Below, in pieces: positions 1-10,765 of a stretch of DNA of 64,000 bases; position 1 is the first letter of the stretch; every line of letters begins with the position of its first letter. This DNA comes from Sinorhizobium sp. B11 (GTDB taxonomy: Bacteria > Pseudomonadota > Alphaproteobacteria > Rhizobiales > Rhizobiaceae). A model generated the notes under the pieces. It was not told the DNA's origin and made no database searches. It was given only the letters and a program-made list of their open reading frames with translations. The stretch spans positions 248,001 through 312,000 of the forward strand of contig CP091033.1 in the NCBI GenBank assembly GCA_039725955.1, given 5' to 3'. The position numbers and the translations under genes are program-made.

Positions 1-1
1 C

Positions 2-97
2 GGCTGGGACACGCCCTATCCGCATGCACAGGAATGGGATTATTTCCCTGGACCCGGCCGCGTCGGGCGCGCGCTTGCCGAAGTGATGGAGGCCTGA
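2..97 (+). CDS. bkdA2: C-terminal end of 2-oxoisovalerate dehydrogenase E1 beta subunit (partial)
   Basis: Only the last 31 codons are in the window; the reading frame enters at base 2 and stops with TGA at 95-97. The residues GWDTPYPHAQEWDYFPGPGR match the usual C-terminus of the E1 beta subunit of branched-chain 2-oxoacid dehydrogenase, which decarboxylates the 2-oxoacids made from Val, Leu and Ile together with E1 alpha. It lies 3 nt before the E2 gene, so it is the upstream member of the same operon. The name rests on this tail plus the E2/E3 neighbours. Confidence 0.8.
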   Translation, partial: GWDTPYPHAQEWDYFPGPGRVGRALAEVMEA

Positions 98-100
98 ACC

Positions 101-1330
101 ATGGGCGAATTCATCATCAAGATGCCCGATGTCGGCGAAGGTGTCGCCGAGGCGGAACTTGTCGAATGGCATGTGAAGACCGGCGATCCGGTGCGCGAGG
201 ATATGGTGATTGCCGCCGTCATGACCGACAAGGCGACCGTCGAAATTCCCTCGCCTGTCAGCGGCATCGTAACCTGGCTTGCCGGCGAGGTGGGCGACCG
301 TATCGCGGTGAAGGCACCGCTCGTGCGGATCGAGACGGCGGCGTCGACCGCAGGCGCAGAGCCTACAGCCGTTGCTCAGCCAAAAGCGGCCGAGCCGGTG
401 AAAGTTGAAACTCCGAAGCCCGTGCCAAAAGCACCAACGCCGGCAACTCCGCCGGACGAAAAGCCGCTAGCAGCTCCGTCGGTCCGGCTCTTCGCCCGAG
501 AGAGCGGCGTAGATCTCCGGCAGGTGCAGGCTACCGGCCCGGCTGGGCGCATCCTGCGCGAGGATGTCGAGCAGTTCCTGAATCAGGGCGCGGCACCCGC
601 TCCGGCGCGCGCCGGCTTCGCGAGGAAAACGGCGACCGAGGAGGTCAAATTGACCGGTCTTCGCCGCCGTATTGCCGAAAAGATGGTACTTTCCACCTCG
701 CGCATTCCCCACATCACCTATGTGGAAGAGGTGGATATGACCGCCCTCGAAGAGCTGCGCGCCACGATGAATTCCGACCGCAAGGCGGAGCATCCCAAGC
801 TGACGGTTTTGCCCTTCCTCATGCGGGCGCTCGTCAAGGCGATTTCCGATCAGCCCGATGTCAACGCCACTTTCGATGACGATGCCGGCATCATCACGCG
901 CCATGGCGCCGTGCACATCGGCATTGCCACACAAACGCCGGCAGGACTTACCGTGCCTGTCGTGCGCCATGCGGAAGCGCGCGGCATCTTCGATTGCGCC
1001 CTCGAAATGAACCGGCTGGCGGAAGCGGCGCGCTCGGGTACGGCGACTCGAGACGAGTTGTCGGGTTCGACCATCACCATCAGCTCGCTCGGGGCGCTTG
1101 GCGGTATCGTCTCCACACCTGTCATCAACCACCCGGAAGTGGCCATCATTGGCGTCAACAAGATCGCGACGCGACCGGTCTGGGATGGCACGCAATTCGT
1201 GCCGCGCAAGATGATGAACCTTTCCTCCAGCTTCGACCACCGCATCATCGACGGCTGGGATGCGGCGACCTTCGTGCAGCGCATCCGCACGCTGCTCGAA
1301 ACGCCGGCGCTCATTTTCATCGAAGGCTGA
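101..1330 (+). CDS. bkdB: Branched-chain 2-oxoacid dehydrogenase E2 (dihydrolipoamide acyltransferase)
   Basis: 409 aa, the E2 core of the branched-chain 2-oxoacid dehydrogenase complex. It moves the acyl group from E1 to CoA in the cytoplasm during Val/Leu/Ile breakdown. An N-terminal lipoyl domain (about 1-80) carries the lipoylation site at K44 in DKATVEI. A Pro/Ala-rich linker (about 85-125) is followed by a peripheral subunit-binding domain (about 125-162, with [11 protein letters not shown]). The C-terminal catalytic domain has DHRIIDG, with H380 and D384 as the expected active-site pair. Start ATG is preceded by GGAGG at about 88-92, inside the end of the E1 beta gene. The acetyl (PDH) or acetoin version is less likely given the E1 beta tail and operon order. 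Confidence 0.9.
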   Translation: MGEFIIKMPDVGEGVAEAELVEWHVKTGDPVREDMVIAAVMTDKATVEIPSPVSGIVTWLAGEVGDRIAVKAPLVRIETAASTAGAEPTAVAQPKAAEPVKVETPKPVPKAPTPATPPDEKPLAAPSVRLFARESGVDLRQVQATGPAGRILREDVEQFLNQGAAPAPARAGFARKTATEEVKLTGLRRRIAEKMVLSTSRIPHITYVEEVDMTALEELRATMNSDRKAEHPKLTVLPFLMRALVKAISDQPDVNATFDDDAGIITRHGAVHIGIATQTPAGLTVPVVRHAEARGIFDCALEMNRLAEAARSGTATRDELSGSTITISSLGALGGIVSTPVINHPEVAIIGVNKIATRPVWDGTQFVPRKMMNLSSSFDHRIIDGWDAATFVQRIRTLLETPALIFIEG

Positions 1331-1333
1331 GCC

Positions 1334-2731
1334 ATGAAAGAGATTGTTTGCAAGCTCCTCGTCATCGGCGCCGGTCCCGGTGGTTATGTCTGCGCCATCC
1401 GCGCTGGCCAGTTGGGAGTCGATACCGTCATCGTCGAGGCCCGCAAGCCGGGCGGCACCTGCCTGACGGTCGGCTGCATTCCTTCCAAGGCGCTAATCCA
1501 CGCGGCCGAGGAATTCGATGCCACCCAGCGCATGCTGGCGGGCAAGAACGCGATGGGCATCCGCGTCGAAGGCGCCTCCATCGATCTGACGAAGATGATC
1601 GGCTGGAAAGACGGTATCGTCGGTCGGCTGACGAGCGGCGTCTCCGGCCTGTTGCAGAAGGCGCGCGTGAAGATCGTCCACGGTCGCGCGCATTTCCGCG
1701 ATGGCAAGACGGTCGAGGTGGAAACGGAGACGGGCCAGCAGATCATCCGCGCCGAGACCGTCGTCATCGCGACTGGCTCCGATCCCGTAGAGCTTCCGAA
1801 CTTGCCTTTCGGCGGTCGGGTCATCTCTTCCACCGAGGCATTGTCGCTGAGGGAGTTGCCGAAGAACCTTGTCGTCGTCGGCGGCGGTTACATTGGGCTG
1901 GAACTCGGGATCGCATTTCAGAAAATGGGATCGCAGGTAACAGTGGTCGAGGCAACCCAGCAGGTCCTGCCGCTATATGACGCGGAACTCGTGCGGCCCG
2001 TCATGCGCAAGATGACTGAACGCGGCATTCTTCTATTGACCGGTGCAAAGGCGATCGGCCTTTCCGATGCCGGCGAAGGGCTTATTGTCGAAACGCCCGA
2101 TAACCGACAGCAGACGCTTGCCGCGGACCGCATTCTCGTCACTGTCGGCCGCCGTCCGAGAACGGCGGGATCGGGGCTCGAAGAACTCGATCTCGACCGC
2201 GCCGGCCCCTTCCTCAGGATCGACGATCGCTGCCGCACCTCCATGCGTGGCATCTATGCCATCGGCGATGTCACAGGTGAACCGATGCTCGCGCATCGGG
2301 CGATGGCGCAAGGGGAGATGGTCGCCGAGATCGTTGCCGGAAAGAAGCGGGCCTGGGACAAACGCTGCATCCCCGCAATCTGCTTCACCGATCCGGAAAT
2401 CGTCAGCGCCGGCCTGTCGCCGGCAGAGGCGCGTAGCCAGGGATATGAGATCAAAACCGGCCAGTTTCCCTTCAGCGCCAATGGCCGCGCCATGACCATG
2501 CTCTCCGAAGACGGCTTCGTGCGGGTGGTGGCGCGGGCCGATACCAACCTCGTTCTCGGCCTGCAGGCGGTTGGCGCAGGTGTATCCGAACTCTCGGCCG
2601 CCTTCGCGCTCGCCATCGAAATGGGCGCACGGTTGGAGGATATTGCCGGTACAATCCATGCGCACCCGACCCGCAGCGAGGCTGTGATGGAGGCAGCGCT
2701 GAAGGCACTTGGCAACGCGCTTCATATATAG
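1334..2731 (+). CDS. lpdV: Dihydrolipoyl dehydrogenase (E3) of the branched-chain complex
   Basis: 465 aa flavoprotein that reoxidises the E2 lipoamide with NAD+. The FAD-binding GAGPGG lies at about 12-17, the redox disulfide C43/C48 in GGTCLTVGCIPSK, and the NAD-binding VVGGGYIGLELG in the middle. The FAD motif AIGDVTGEPMLAH follows, and the C-terminal HPT...E pair (H444, E449) completes the active site of the partner subunit. It starts 3 nt after the E2 stop and is the last gene of the operon, converging on the LacI gene 13 nt further on. A dedicated E3 within a bkd operon is usual (LpdV in Pseudomonas). Confidence 0.9.
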   Translation: MKEIVCKLLVIGAGPGGYVCAIRAGQLGVDTVIVEARKPGGTCLTVGCIPSKALIHAAEEFDATQRMLAGKNAMGIRVEGASIDLTKMIGWKDGIVGRLTSGVSGLLQKARVKIVHGRAHFRDGKTVEVETETGQQIIRAETVVIATGSDPVELPNLPFGGRVISSTEALSLRELPKNLVVVGGGYIGLELGIAFQKMGSQVTVVEATQQVLPLYDAELVRPVMRKMTERGILLLTGAKAIGLSDAGEGLIVETPDNRQQTLAADRILVTVGRRPRTAGSGLEELDLDRAGPFLRIDDRCRTSMRGIYAIGDVTGEPMLAHRAMAQGEMVAEIVAGKKRAWDKRCIPAICFTDPEIVSAGLSPAEARSQGYEIKTGQFPFSANGRAMTMLSEDGFVRVVARADTNLVLGLQAVGAGVSELSAAFALAIEMGARLEDIAGTIHAHPTRSEAVMEAALKALGNALHI

Positions 2732-2744
2732 GCTATAGGCGGAC

Positions 2745-3794
2745 TTACCGGGCCTTTTGCTCGACGCCAGTCGAGCGCCGCTCGACAAGCTCTCCGGAAA
2801 GGCGGATCGTCGTCGCGGCCCTCAGAAGCGCCGACGTATCACCCTCGATCATTTCGACGACGACGCGTACGATTTCGTCGACGGGTTGGCGGAAAGTGGT
2901 GAGATTGTAGTGCGGCCAGCCGGCCATCGGAATGTCGTCGAAACCTGCAACCAAGACATCGTCGGGAACACGGCAGCCGGCCTCCTCCCGGAGTGCATCA
3001 ATGCCGCCGATCGCCAGAATGTCGTTGGCGAAGAAAATGGCGTCGGTGCTTTTCTTCGCGGCGATTTCAAGGGCGGCCGTGCGGCCGGCATGATAGCTGT
3101 ATTCCCGCCCCTCGATCTGTGCGCTCAGCGTCATGCCGAGCTCGGCAATGCGCGTGACGAAGCCGTTCTGCCTTTCCCGATTGGTGGTCGTGTGACTGAG
3201 GCCGGCGACATAGGCAACCCTGCGAGCGCCTTGCTTGTGAAAATGATCTGCAATGGCACGCGCGCCTTCGACATTGTTGCAGGCAACACAGCTGAGGTTC
3301 GTCTCTTCGATGACGCGGTTGATCAGGATGGCCGGCCGGCCTTCCGTCGCCCAGCTCAGCGTCGCGCCCGACAGGATCGTTGCGGAAATGACGATAACCG
3401 CATCGACATTGTAGCGTCGCAATGCCGAAAGCTGCTCCTCTAGATTGGACCCCTTGGCGATGTTGAAGAGCAGGCTCTGCAGGCCGATGCGCTGCAGTGC
3501 GCGGGAGAGTTTTTCGATCAGGCCCGGGTAGAAGGGGTTCTGCATGTCGGAGACGACGATGCCGATGATGTTCGTGCGGCTCTTCGAGAGCATGCTGGCG
3601 ATCGCATTCGGCTGATAGTCGACTTCTGCCGCATATTTCAGAATTCGCTCGCGCAGATCGGCTGCGATGCTTGCGCCTGGTGTGAAGGCACGCGAGACTG
3701 CCGATTGGCTGACGCCAAGCATGCGCGCGAGCTCGCGGGCCGTAATCGGCTTTGACGGTTCCCCGTGCAAGGATGGCAATCCTTGTTTGCGCAT
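2745..3794 (-). CDS. LacI-family transcriptional regulator of the adjacent acid-sugar/importer operon
   Basis: 349 aa. A helix-turn-helix begins at about residue 17 (ITARELARMLGVSQSAVSRAF) with the LacI hinge after it (YQPNAIASMLSKSR). The rest is a periplasmic-binding-protein-like sensor domain (IIGIVVSDMQNPFYPGLIE...). It is divergent from the enolase-superfamily gene at 4136. A perfect palindrome TTGCATTCGGATGCAA lies 44 nt before its start, and a near-identical copy lies before 4136, which implies autoregulation and local control. The ligand is unknown, probably an acid sugar or its breakdown product. GGGG at about 3806-3809 may serve as the ribosome-binding site. Confidence 0.85.
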   Translation of the reverse strand: MRKQGLPSLHGEPSKPITARELARMLGVSQSAVSRAFTPGASIAADLRERILKYAAEVDYQPNAIASMLSKSRTNIIGIVVSDMQNPFYPGLIEKLSRALQRIGLQSLLFNIAKGSNLEEQLSALRRYNVDAVIVISATILSGATLSWATEGRPAILINRVIEETNLSCVACNNVEGARAIADHFHKQGARRVAYVAGLSHTTTNRERQNGFVTRIAELGMTLSAQIEGREYSYHAGRTAALEIAAKKSTDAIFFANDILAIGGIDALREEAGCRVPDDVLVAGFDDIPMAGWPHYNLTTFRQPVDEIVRVVVEMIEGDTSALLRAATTIRLSGELVERRSTGVEQKAR

Positions 3795-3837
3795 AATCCA
3801 ATTCCCCGATCGCCACTGTCTACCTTCTCTTTTCTTT

Positions 3838-3853
3838 TTGCATTCGGATGCAA
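3838..3853. promoter_or_regulatory. LacI-type operator, copy 1
   Basis: TTGCATTCGGATGCAA, a perfect inverted repeat with 6-nt arms and a 4-nt spacer, 44 nt upstream of the LacI-family start codon. It matches the copy at 4060-4075 in 15 of 16 bases. Binding is inferred from this repetition and the position. Confidence 0.75.
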
Positions 3854-4059
3854 GAATTTCAACTACTTCTTATACGCGGCGGCTCGCTAGTTCCTTATGA
3901 ACTCTTTTGGCTTCCGAATATCGGCGCCGGGATGCGCTGCAGCATCAAAAATCCAAAGAAATAAGGCGTCATTTCATCTTTGAACGTCTGATATCCAGCA
4001 GAGGGCACTTTTTCTGATTCCGACATAAAACCTATTCCAATTTCAGCTCAATCCCCGTG

Positions 4060-4075
4060 TTGCATACGGATGCAA
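4060..4075. promoter_or_regulatory. LacI-type operator, copy 2
   Basis: TTGCATACGGATGCAA, the same 6-4-6 palindrome, 60 nt upstream of the enolase-superfamily start. With copy 1 it is placed 222 nt apart (centre to centre), a spacing compatible with looping by a tetrameric LacI-type repressor. Confidence 0.75.
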
Positions 4076-4135
4076 ACTGGAAGATGCTTTTGGTAACGAC
4101 AACACCGGCGCTGAAAACGTCCGTTCTTCGAGGGA

Positions 4136-5248
4136 ATGCCAGTGGGTACGATTATCAAGTCCGTTGAAGCTTTTCAGGTGAAGTGGGAGCCCAACGAGCC
4201 GCCGGGCCGCCGCACGGCTTTCGTGCGCGTAACCACGGAAGATGGCATCGTCGGCCATGGTGAAGCTTCGCCGATGATGGGCGGCGAGCACTCGCTTGGC
4301 GTCGTCAGGGATTTCGCAGCCTCGCTCGTCGGCGCGGATGCGCTCGATCAGGCGGTCCTCTACGATCGGCTGCTGCACAGATATGTGAAGCTTGGACCTG
4401 AAGGCGCTGTCACCGGCGCGCTTGCCGCACTTGATATTGCCCTCTGGGACATCAAGGGCAAGCACTTCAACCAGCCCGTCTACAAGCTGCTTGGCGGCGC
4501 CTGGCGCACCGAACTGCCCTTCTATTCGTCGGTTGGCAATAATGCCGGGCGGACCGTCGATGAAACCGTTCGTGTGGTCGAGCAGCGTTGGAAGTCCGAA
4601 AAGCCGGCCGCCATCAAGATCCGCTGGGACGGTGACCGCACCCGTCAGGACTATGACATTCCTGGTGACATCGCCAAGGCGAAGGCCGTGCGCAAGCTGG
4701 TGGGGGATGATTTCCCGCTCGCGTTCGACGCCAACAACCAATATTCGGTCGGTGGCGCCATCCGCGTCGGCCGTGCGCTCGAAGAGCTTGGTTATGTCTG
4801 GTTCGAGGAGCCGGTTCAGCACTACAACGTGCGCGCCATGGGCGAGGTCGCCCAGCGTCTCGACATCACCGTTTCCGCCGCCGAACAGTCCTACACGACC
4901 CAGGCCGTTGTCGACATGATCAATGCCGGTGTGCGCATGGTTCAGCCTGACATCGTCAAGATGGGCGGCATTACCGGTCTCATGCAGTGCGCCGCGATCT
5001 GCTTTGCCCACGGCGTCGAACTCGTTCCGCACCAGACCCAGCCGACGATCGCCCATGTGGCGAACCTGCATGTGCTGGCAACGCTGATGCACAACACCAA
5101 GCCCGCCGAATTCTCCGATCCATCGACACGCATGCATGTCGGCTTCGCCAATCCGCCGATCCCGGAGGACGGCAAGTTCAAGGTGCCGTCCGGCCCGGGC
5201 CTCGGCCTGATCGTCAACGACGCCGAGCTCGACAAGCGGCGAAGCTGA
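4136..5248 (+). CDS. Enolase-superfamily (mandelate racemase/muconate lactonizing type) acid-sugar dehydratase or racemase
   Basis: 370 aa. These enzymes take a proton from the carbon next to a carboxylate held by Mg2+. The metal ligands D198 (FDANNQY), E224 (FEEPVQ) and E250 (AAEQS) and the catalytic dyad D272 (PDIVKMGG) and H299 (VPHQTQP) are all present. The 27-residue dyad spacing equals that of mandelate racemase (D270/H297). E325 (AEFSD) also fits. On the other catalytic face the KxK motif appears as K161-I-R163. These features support the mandelate-racemase subgroup, which is mostly acid-sugar dehydratases; the substrate cannot be read. It is first in an operon with a Dpp-type importer. 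GTG at 4142 is an alternative start. Confidence 0.8.
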   Translation: MPVGTIIKSVEAFQVKWEPNEPPGRRTAFVRVTTEDGIVGHGEASPMMGGEHSLGVVRDFAASLVGADALDQAVLYDRLLHRYVKLGPEGAVTGALAALDIALWDIKGKHFNQPVYKLLGGAWRTELPFYSSVGNNAGRTVDETVRVVEQRWKSEKPAAIKIRWDGDRTRQDYDIPGDIAKAKAVRKLVGDDFPLAFDANNQYSVGGAIRVGRALEELGYVWFEEPVQHYNVRAMGEVAQRLDITVSAAEQSYTTQAVVDMINAGVRMVQPDIVKMGGITGLMQCAAICFAHGVELVPHQTQPTIAHVANLHVLATLMHNTKPAEFSDPSTRMHVGFANPPIPEDGKFKVPSGPGLGLIVNDAELDKRRS

Positions 5249-5275
5249 ATACTCTGACACATGGGAGGAAATGAC

Positions 5276-6874
5276 ATGAACCTGAGAAGACGCCAGTTTC
5301 TGGAATTGAGCGCGGCCACGGCTGCAATGAGCATGCTCGGACCCGCTCTCGCCCGTGCGGCGAACGATCCCGACACTATTCGCATCGGCATTGCCGCCAA
5401 CGGCCCGCGCACCAGCGATCCGAACTACACAACACAGGGCGGCGATAACTGGGCGACCGAGCAGATGTACGAACAGCTCGTTCGCCCGGATGACGGCACG
5501 TTCGCGACGACGCCGGATCAGTACCGGCCCACACTCGCCACCGAATGGTCGGCCTCGTCGGATGCCAAGACCTGGACCTTCAAACTCCGTCAGGGCGTGC
5601 AGTTCCACAAGGGTTTTGGTGAAATGACGTCCGAAGACGTCGTCTTCTCCTTCAAGCGCGCCATGGCCGACGGCACGAACAAGCCGATCCTGTCCAACAT
5701 CGCCGACGTCGTCGCCACCGGACCCTATGAGGTCGTGATTACGCTGAAGAATTCCGACGTGAACCTGCTGGGTACGTCGATCTTCCTCAACAATACGGCG
5801 ATCGTTTCCAAGAAGGCCGTCGACCAGATGGGTGCGGAGAAGTTCAAGACCGATGCAGTCGGCACCGGTCCCTACGAACTTACGCGTTTCGACAGCAAGT
5901 GGGGCACGGCGCTGAAGCGTCATGAAACCTATTGGGGGGAGAAAGCGAAGGTCGCCAAGGTCGAGTCCGTCTACATCGCGGACACCACGGCGCGTACGCT
6001 GGCACTCCTGGCGGGCGATGTCGATATGATCGAGGCCGTGCGCGCACCGGGCTGGGTCGATTCCATGCTGCAGCGTGACTCGACGCTGCAGTTCGACATG
6101 ACGTCGCCGGGTTCGTTCAACACGCTGCATATCAACCTGAAGCGCAAGCCTTTCGACAATATCAAGGTGCGTCAGGCAATCATGTATGCTGTCGATCGCC
6201 ATGCGGTTGCCGAGGCCATGAAGCCGATGGGAGGCTTTACCGCCGACCTTCAGCCGGAATCCTTCCCGGGCGGCTTCAAGACCGAAGAGCTGCCGCCGGA
6301 GCTTCAGTACAATTATGATCCTGACAAGGCCAAGGCTCTGCTCGCCGAAGCCGGCTTCCCCGATGGTTTCGACTTCGAAAGCAATGTCAGCCAGCGCGAA
6401 GACTATGCGTCGATCATGCTGATCGTACAGGAACAGCTGCGTGCCGTTGGCATGCGCATGAACCTGCATATCGGCGACCACACCGCCTATCATGCTGATA
6501 ATCAGCACGACAAGAACACGCTGGCCCTGCATTCCTCGAGCTATCCGCCTATCCCGACGCAGCTTTATACTCAGCAGCTTTCGACCAAGGCGGAAGTCAA
6601 GCCGGATGGATCCGGCGGCATCAACTACAGCCACTACGGCGTGGTCATTCCGGGCATCGACGACCTTCTCGCCAAGGCCCTGCAGGCGACCGACTACAAG
6701 TCCTATGTCGATTACTGCCAGCAGATCGAGCTTCAGGTCCTGCGTGACCTACCGCTGATCGGCATGTCGACGCTGTCCTTCACGGTTGCCCGTAATGCCC
6801 GTCTCGACCTCGGCTACAAGGTGCAGAGTGGCTATGCGCGCTGGCGCTTCCACCACGCAACCAAGAAGGCCTGA
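5276..6874 (+). CDS. ABC importer substrate-binding protein, family 5 (peptide/solute type)
   Basis: 532 aa periplasmic binding protein of the DppA/OppA class. It opens with a twin-arginine-type signal (RRRQFLEL, then a hydrophobic stretch to about 27, ALARAA), so export may use the Tat route. Family-typical segments include LRQGVQFHKGFGEMTSEDVVFSFKR and VRQAIMYAVDRHAV. The start was set at 5276 because GGGAGG (5263-5268) sits at a good distance; an in-frame ATG at 5261 overlaps that site. It is followed by two permeases and two ATPases. The acid-sugar enzyme next door suggests a carboxylated sugar or oligomer rather than a dipeptide as cargo, which is inference. Confidence 0.85.
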   Translation: MNLRRRQFLELSAATAAMSMLGPALARAANDPDTIRIGIAANGPRTSDPNYTTQGGDNWATEQMYEQLVRPDDGTFATTPDQYRPTLATEWSASSDAKTWTFKLRQGVQFHKGFGEMTSEDVVFSFKRAMADGTNKPILSNIADVVATGPYEVVITLKNSDVNLLGTSIFLNNTAIVSKKAVDQMGAEKFKTDAVGTGPYELTRFDSKWGTALKRHETYWGEKAKVAKVESVYIADTTARTLALLAGDVDMIEAVRAPGWVDSMLQRDSTLQFDMTSPGSFNTLHINLKRKPFDNIKVRQAIMYAVDRHAVAEAMKPMGGFTADLQPESFPGGFKTEELPPELQYNYDPDKAKALLAEAGFPDGFDFESNVSQREDYASIMLIVQEQLRAVGMRMNLHIGDHTAYHADNQHDKNTLALHSSSYPPIPTQLYTQQLSTKAEVKPDGSGGINYSHYGVVIPGIDDLLAKALQATDYKSYVDYCQQIELQVLRDLPLIGMSTLSFTVARNARLDLGYKVQSGYARWRFHHATKKA

Positions 6875-6901
6875 TTTCCAGGTCGCGATGAATGCGGGTG
6901 A

Positions 6902-7843
6902 ATGACCATGGCTAGATATTTTCTCCTCCGGCTGGCGGATGCCATTCCGACAATCTGGCTGGTGCTCACGCTCGTGTTCATCGCGATGCGGATCCTGCCG
7001 GGCGATCCGGCGATTGCGGCTCTGGGAGACATGGCTCTCCCGGAGCAGCTTGCAGCCTTCCGCCACCAGATGGGGCTCGATGTGCCGCTCTGGCAGCAGT
7101 ACATCAACTTCCTTCGCGGCGTGCTCAGCCTCGATTTCGGCCAGTCCTACATGAATGGCGAACCGGTGCTGAACCTGATCGCCGCCAATCTGCCCTATAC
7201 GATCGAACTCACCGTTGTGGCGATGATCATTGGCGTCGGTGCCGGCGTGCCCTTCGGCGTAGTGGCGGCAACCCATCGTGACAGGTTGCCGGATTCCGGC
7301 ATGCGCGTCTTTTCCCTTCTCGGTTATGCCATTCCGGATTTCTATCTCGGCGCGCTTCTCTTGATCGGCTTTGCATTGAACCTCGGTTGGTTCCCGATCA
7401 ATGGGGGCGGCGATGGGTTCATGGATCGCATGTACCATATCGTGCTGCCGGCCCTGACGCTCGCACTTGTCAAGGCGGCCTTCATCGGCCGGCTGTCGCG
7501 GACCGCGCTTCTGGAAACGCTCGGCAAAGACTATGTCCGCACCGCCCGCGCCAAGGGTGCCCGCGAACCTCGCGTCATCTATCGTCACGGTCTGCGCAAT
7601 GCGCTTCTGCCGCTCTCGACCGGCATGGGCCTCAGCCTGCTTGCCACGCTGTCCGGTTCGGTCGCCGTAGAGCTGGTCTTCAATAGGCCCGGCCTCGGGC
7701 GCATGCTCATCCAGGCGATCAACGAGCGTGACTATGGCGTCATCCAGGGCGGCGTCGTTGTCTTCGCGCTTCTCGTCCTTTTGATCAATCTGGTGATGGA
7801 TCTCCTCTACATCGTCATCGATCCTCGCATCCGGGTGAAATAA
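6902..7843 (+). CDS. ABC importer permease, DppB type
   Basis: 313 aa inner-membrane subunit with about six transmembrane segments. It begins RYFLLRLADAIPTIWLVLTLVF, typical of the DppB/GsiC family. The cytoplasmic loop that docks with the ATPases is at DYVRTARAKGAREPRVIYRHGLRNALLP. It overlaps the next permease by 1 nt (TAATG), so the two are translationally coupled. An ATG two codons later is an alternative start. Confidence 0.85.
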   Translation: MTMARYFLLRLADAIPTIWLVLTLVFIAMRILPGDPAIAALGDMALPEQLAAFRHQMGLDVPLWQQYINFLRGVLSLDFGQSYMNGEPVLNLIAANLPYTIELTVVAMIIGVGAGVPFGVVAATHRDRLPDSGMRVFSLLGYAIPDFYLGALLLIGFALNLGWFPINGGGDGFMDRMYHIVLPALTLALVKAAFIGRLSRTALLETLGKDYVRTARAKGAREPRVIYRHGLRNALLPLSTGMGLSLLATLSGSVAVELVFNRPGLGRMLIQAINERDYGVIQGGVVVFALLVLLINLVMDLLYIVIDPRIRVK

Positions 7844-8751
7844 TGAGCATCATCACTCAAACACCTGCGTCTGCTCTACAGACCTCCGAGCAGCCTCTGC
7901 TGGCACCAGCGCCCGGCTTGCTGTCGCTCTTCTCGAAAACGCTGTTGCACCGGCCCTCGACCCTTTTCGCGCTGGCGATTGCACTCGTCTTCTTCGTGAT
8001 AGCAGTCTTCGCACCGGTGCTTGCGCCCTATGATCCGCTCGCCCAGAGCATCCTCTCGATCAACAAGGCGCCCTCGGCCGCACACTGGCTCGGCACCGAC
8101 CAGTTTGGGCGCGACGTTCTCTCGCGCATGATCCACGGTTCACGCAATTCGCTGCTCTTCGGCCTGATCTCGCCGGCGCTCGCTGCGCTGCTCGGTACCG
8201 CACTTGGCGTAACAGCCGGTTATTTCGGGGGCCTGATCGATCGTATCATCAGCCGGTTTATCGATTTGCTGCTCGCCTTCCCGGAACTGCTGCTCGCCAT
8301 CATCATCGCAGCCGTGCTCGGTGGCGCCTTCTGGAACATCATCGCCGTCATCACGGTCGCGTTCATTCCCGGCTTTGCCCGTGTCGCTCGTGCCTCGACC
8401 CTGTCGGTCAAGCAGGAGCCGTATGTGGAAGCGGCAATCGCCGTCGGCGTGCGCACGCCCGTTATCATCTTCCGCCATATCATCCCGAATATCGCAGCCC
8501 CCATCGTCGTGCTGATGACACTTTGGGTCGCGTCTGCCATCCGCCTTGAGGCCTCGCTCAGTTTCCTCGGCATCGGTACCCGCGCCCCCAATCCAAGCTG
8601 GGGCAATATCATCCGCGATGGTCTCAACAATCTCTTCGGCTCGCCCTGGCCGATCATTGCCGCCGGTTTTGCCATCACCTGCGTCGTGCTGTCCTTCAAC
8701 CTGATCGGCGATGCGGTGCGCGACATGCTGGATCCGGAGACGAGCCAATGA
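7843..8751 (+). CDS. ABC importer permease, DppC type
   Basis: 302 aa inner-membrane subunit pairing with the DppB-type permease. It has the N-terminal OppC-like segment and the family stretch PYDPLAQ...HWLGTDQFGRDVLSRMIHGSR, then the coupling loop EPYVEAAIAVGVRTPVIIFR. Its stop overlaps the start of the first ATPase by 4 nt. Confidence 0.85.
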   Translation: MSIITQTPASALQTSEQPLLAPAPGLLSLFSKTLLHRPSTLFALAIALVFFVIAVFAPVLAPYDPLAQSILSINKAPSAAHWLGTDQFGRDVLSRMIHGSRNSLLFGLISPALAALLGTALGVTAGYFGGLIDRIISRFIDLLLAFPELLLAIIIAAVLGGAFWNIIAVITVAFIPGFARVARASTLSVKQEPYVEAAIAVGVRTPVIIFRHIIPNIAAPIVVLMTLWVASAIRLEASLSFLGIGTRAPNPSWGNIIRDGLNNLFGSPWPIIAAGFAITCVVLSFNLIGDAVRDMLDPETSQ

Positions 8752-9736
8752 CATTAAAAACGCAGTCTCCGTTGCTCAAGGTCGATAGTCTCGCCGTCGA
8801 ATTCGGCCCGAAGGATTCCCCGATCCGTGTCGTGAATGGCGTCTCCTTCGAGGTCGAGGCCGGGGGTTCGGTCGGCATCGTTGGTGAATCCGGATCGGGC
8901 AAGTCGATCACCTCGCTATCGATCATGGGGCTGATCCCGAACCCGCCCGGCCGCATTGCACAGGGTCGTATCGAGCTTGAGGGCGTCAACCTTCTCGATC
9001 TGCCGAAGACGAAATTGCCGGAGATCCGCGGTCGCGATATCGCGATGATCTTTCAGGAGCCGATGAGTTCTCTGAACCCGGTCATGACGATCGGCGATCA
9101 GATCGGCGAGGCGATCAAGCTGCATGAGAGGATGAGCCGCGAACAGCGCCGCGCGCGCATCATCGAGCTTCTGAAACTCGTCGGCATCCCCAATCCGGAA
9201 GGCCGCCTCGATGCCTATCCGCACCAGTTCTCCGGCGGCATGCGCCAGCGCGTGATGATTGCCATGGCCGTTGCCTGCAATCCGAAACTCTTGATCGCCG
9301 ACGAACCGACAACGGCACTCGACGTTACCATCCAGGCCCAGGTGCTCGACCTGATGGCGAAGGTGCGCAAGACGCTGAACACCGCCGTGCTCTTGATTTC
9401 GCACGATCTCGGCGTCATCGCCGAAGTCTGCGATCGCGTCATCGTCATGTATGCCGGCCGAGTGGTCGAGGACGCGGATGTCCGCTCGATCTTCAGGAAC
9501 CCGAGCCATCCCTATACGCGCGGCCTGCTTCAGTCCATTCCGCGCCTCGACGACGAGCGCTCGCGCCTCTATCAGATTCCCGGTTCCGTGCCGCTTGCCG
9601 GCACCGTCAAGCAGGGCTGTCCCTTCTACGCCCGCTGTGGGAACCGGACCGACAGATGCGCGGCCGAAATGCCGCCCATGTTCACCATATCAGAAAGCCA
9701 TAAGGCGGCCTGCTGGGTCACCGCCGGAGCAACAGC

Positions 9737-9740
<4 letters not shown>
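8748..9740 (+). CDS. ABC importer ATPase, DppD type
   Basis: 330 aa. Walker [10 protein letters not shown]-loop region [10 protein letters not shown], signature FSGGMRQRV, Walker [13 protein letters not shown] and the switch histidine in ISHDLG are present. The C-terminal oligopeptide-transporter tail with spaced cysteines ([15 protein letters not shown]) is kept, giving the usual DppD length. Four-nt overlaps at both ends place it firmly in the operon. Confidence 0.85.
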
Positions 9741-10753
<1,013 letters not shown>

Positions 10754-10765
10754 AGTTATCGGCCT

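Larger units (their letters stand above)
3795..4135. promoter_or_regulatory. Divergent control region between lacI-type gene and the acid-sugar operon
   Basis: 341 nt without a convincing gene. Short frames across it are overlapped by the two palindromic operators and have no ribosome-binding sites. The middle part (about 3855-4020) is more AT-rich than the flanks and presumably contains the divergent promoters. I could not assign -35/-10 boxes with confidence. Confidence 0.6.

Noticed and set aside
4043..6634. 863-codon open frame on the minus strand opposite the acid-sugar enzyme and binding protein
   Set aside because: It covers two convincing plus-strand genes, has no recognisable domain, and runs across operator copy 2. 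Long antisense frames are common in GC-rich coding DNA.
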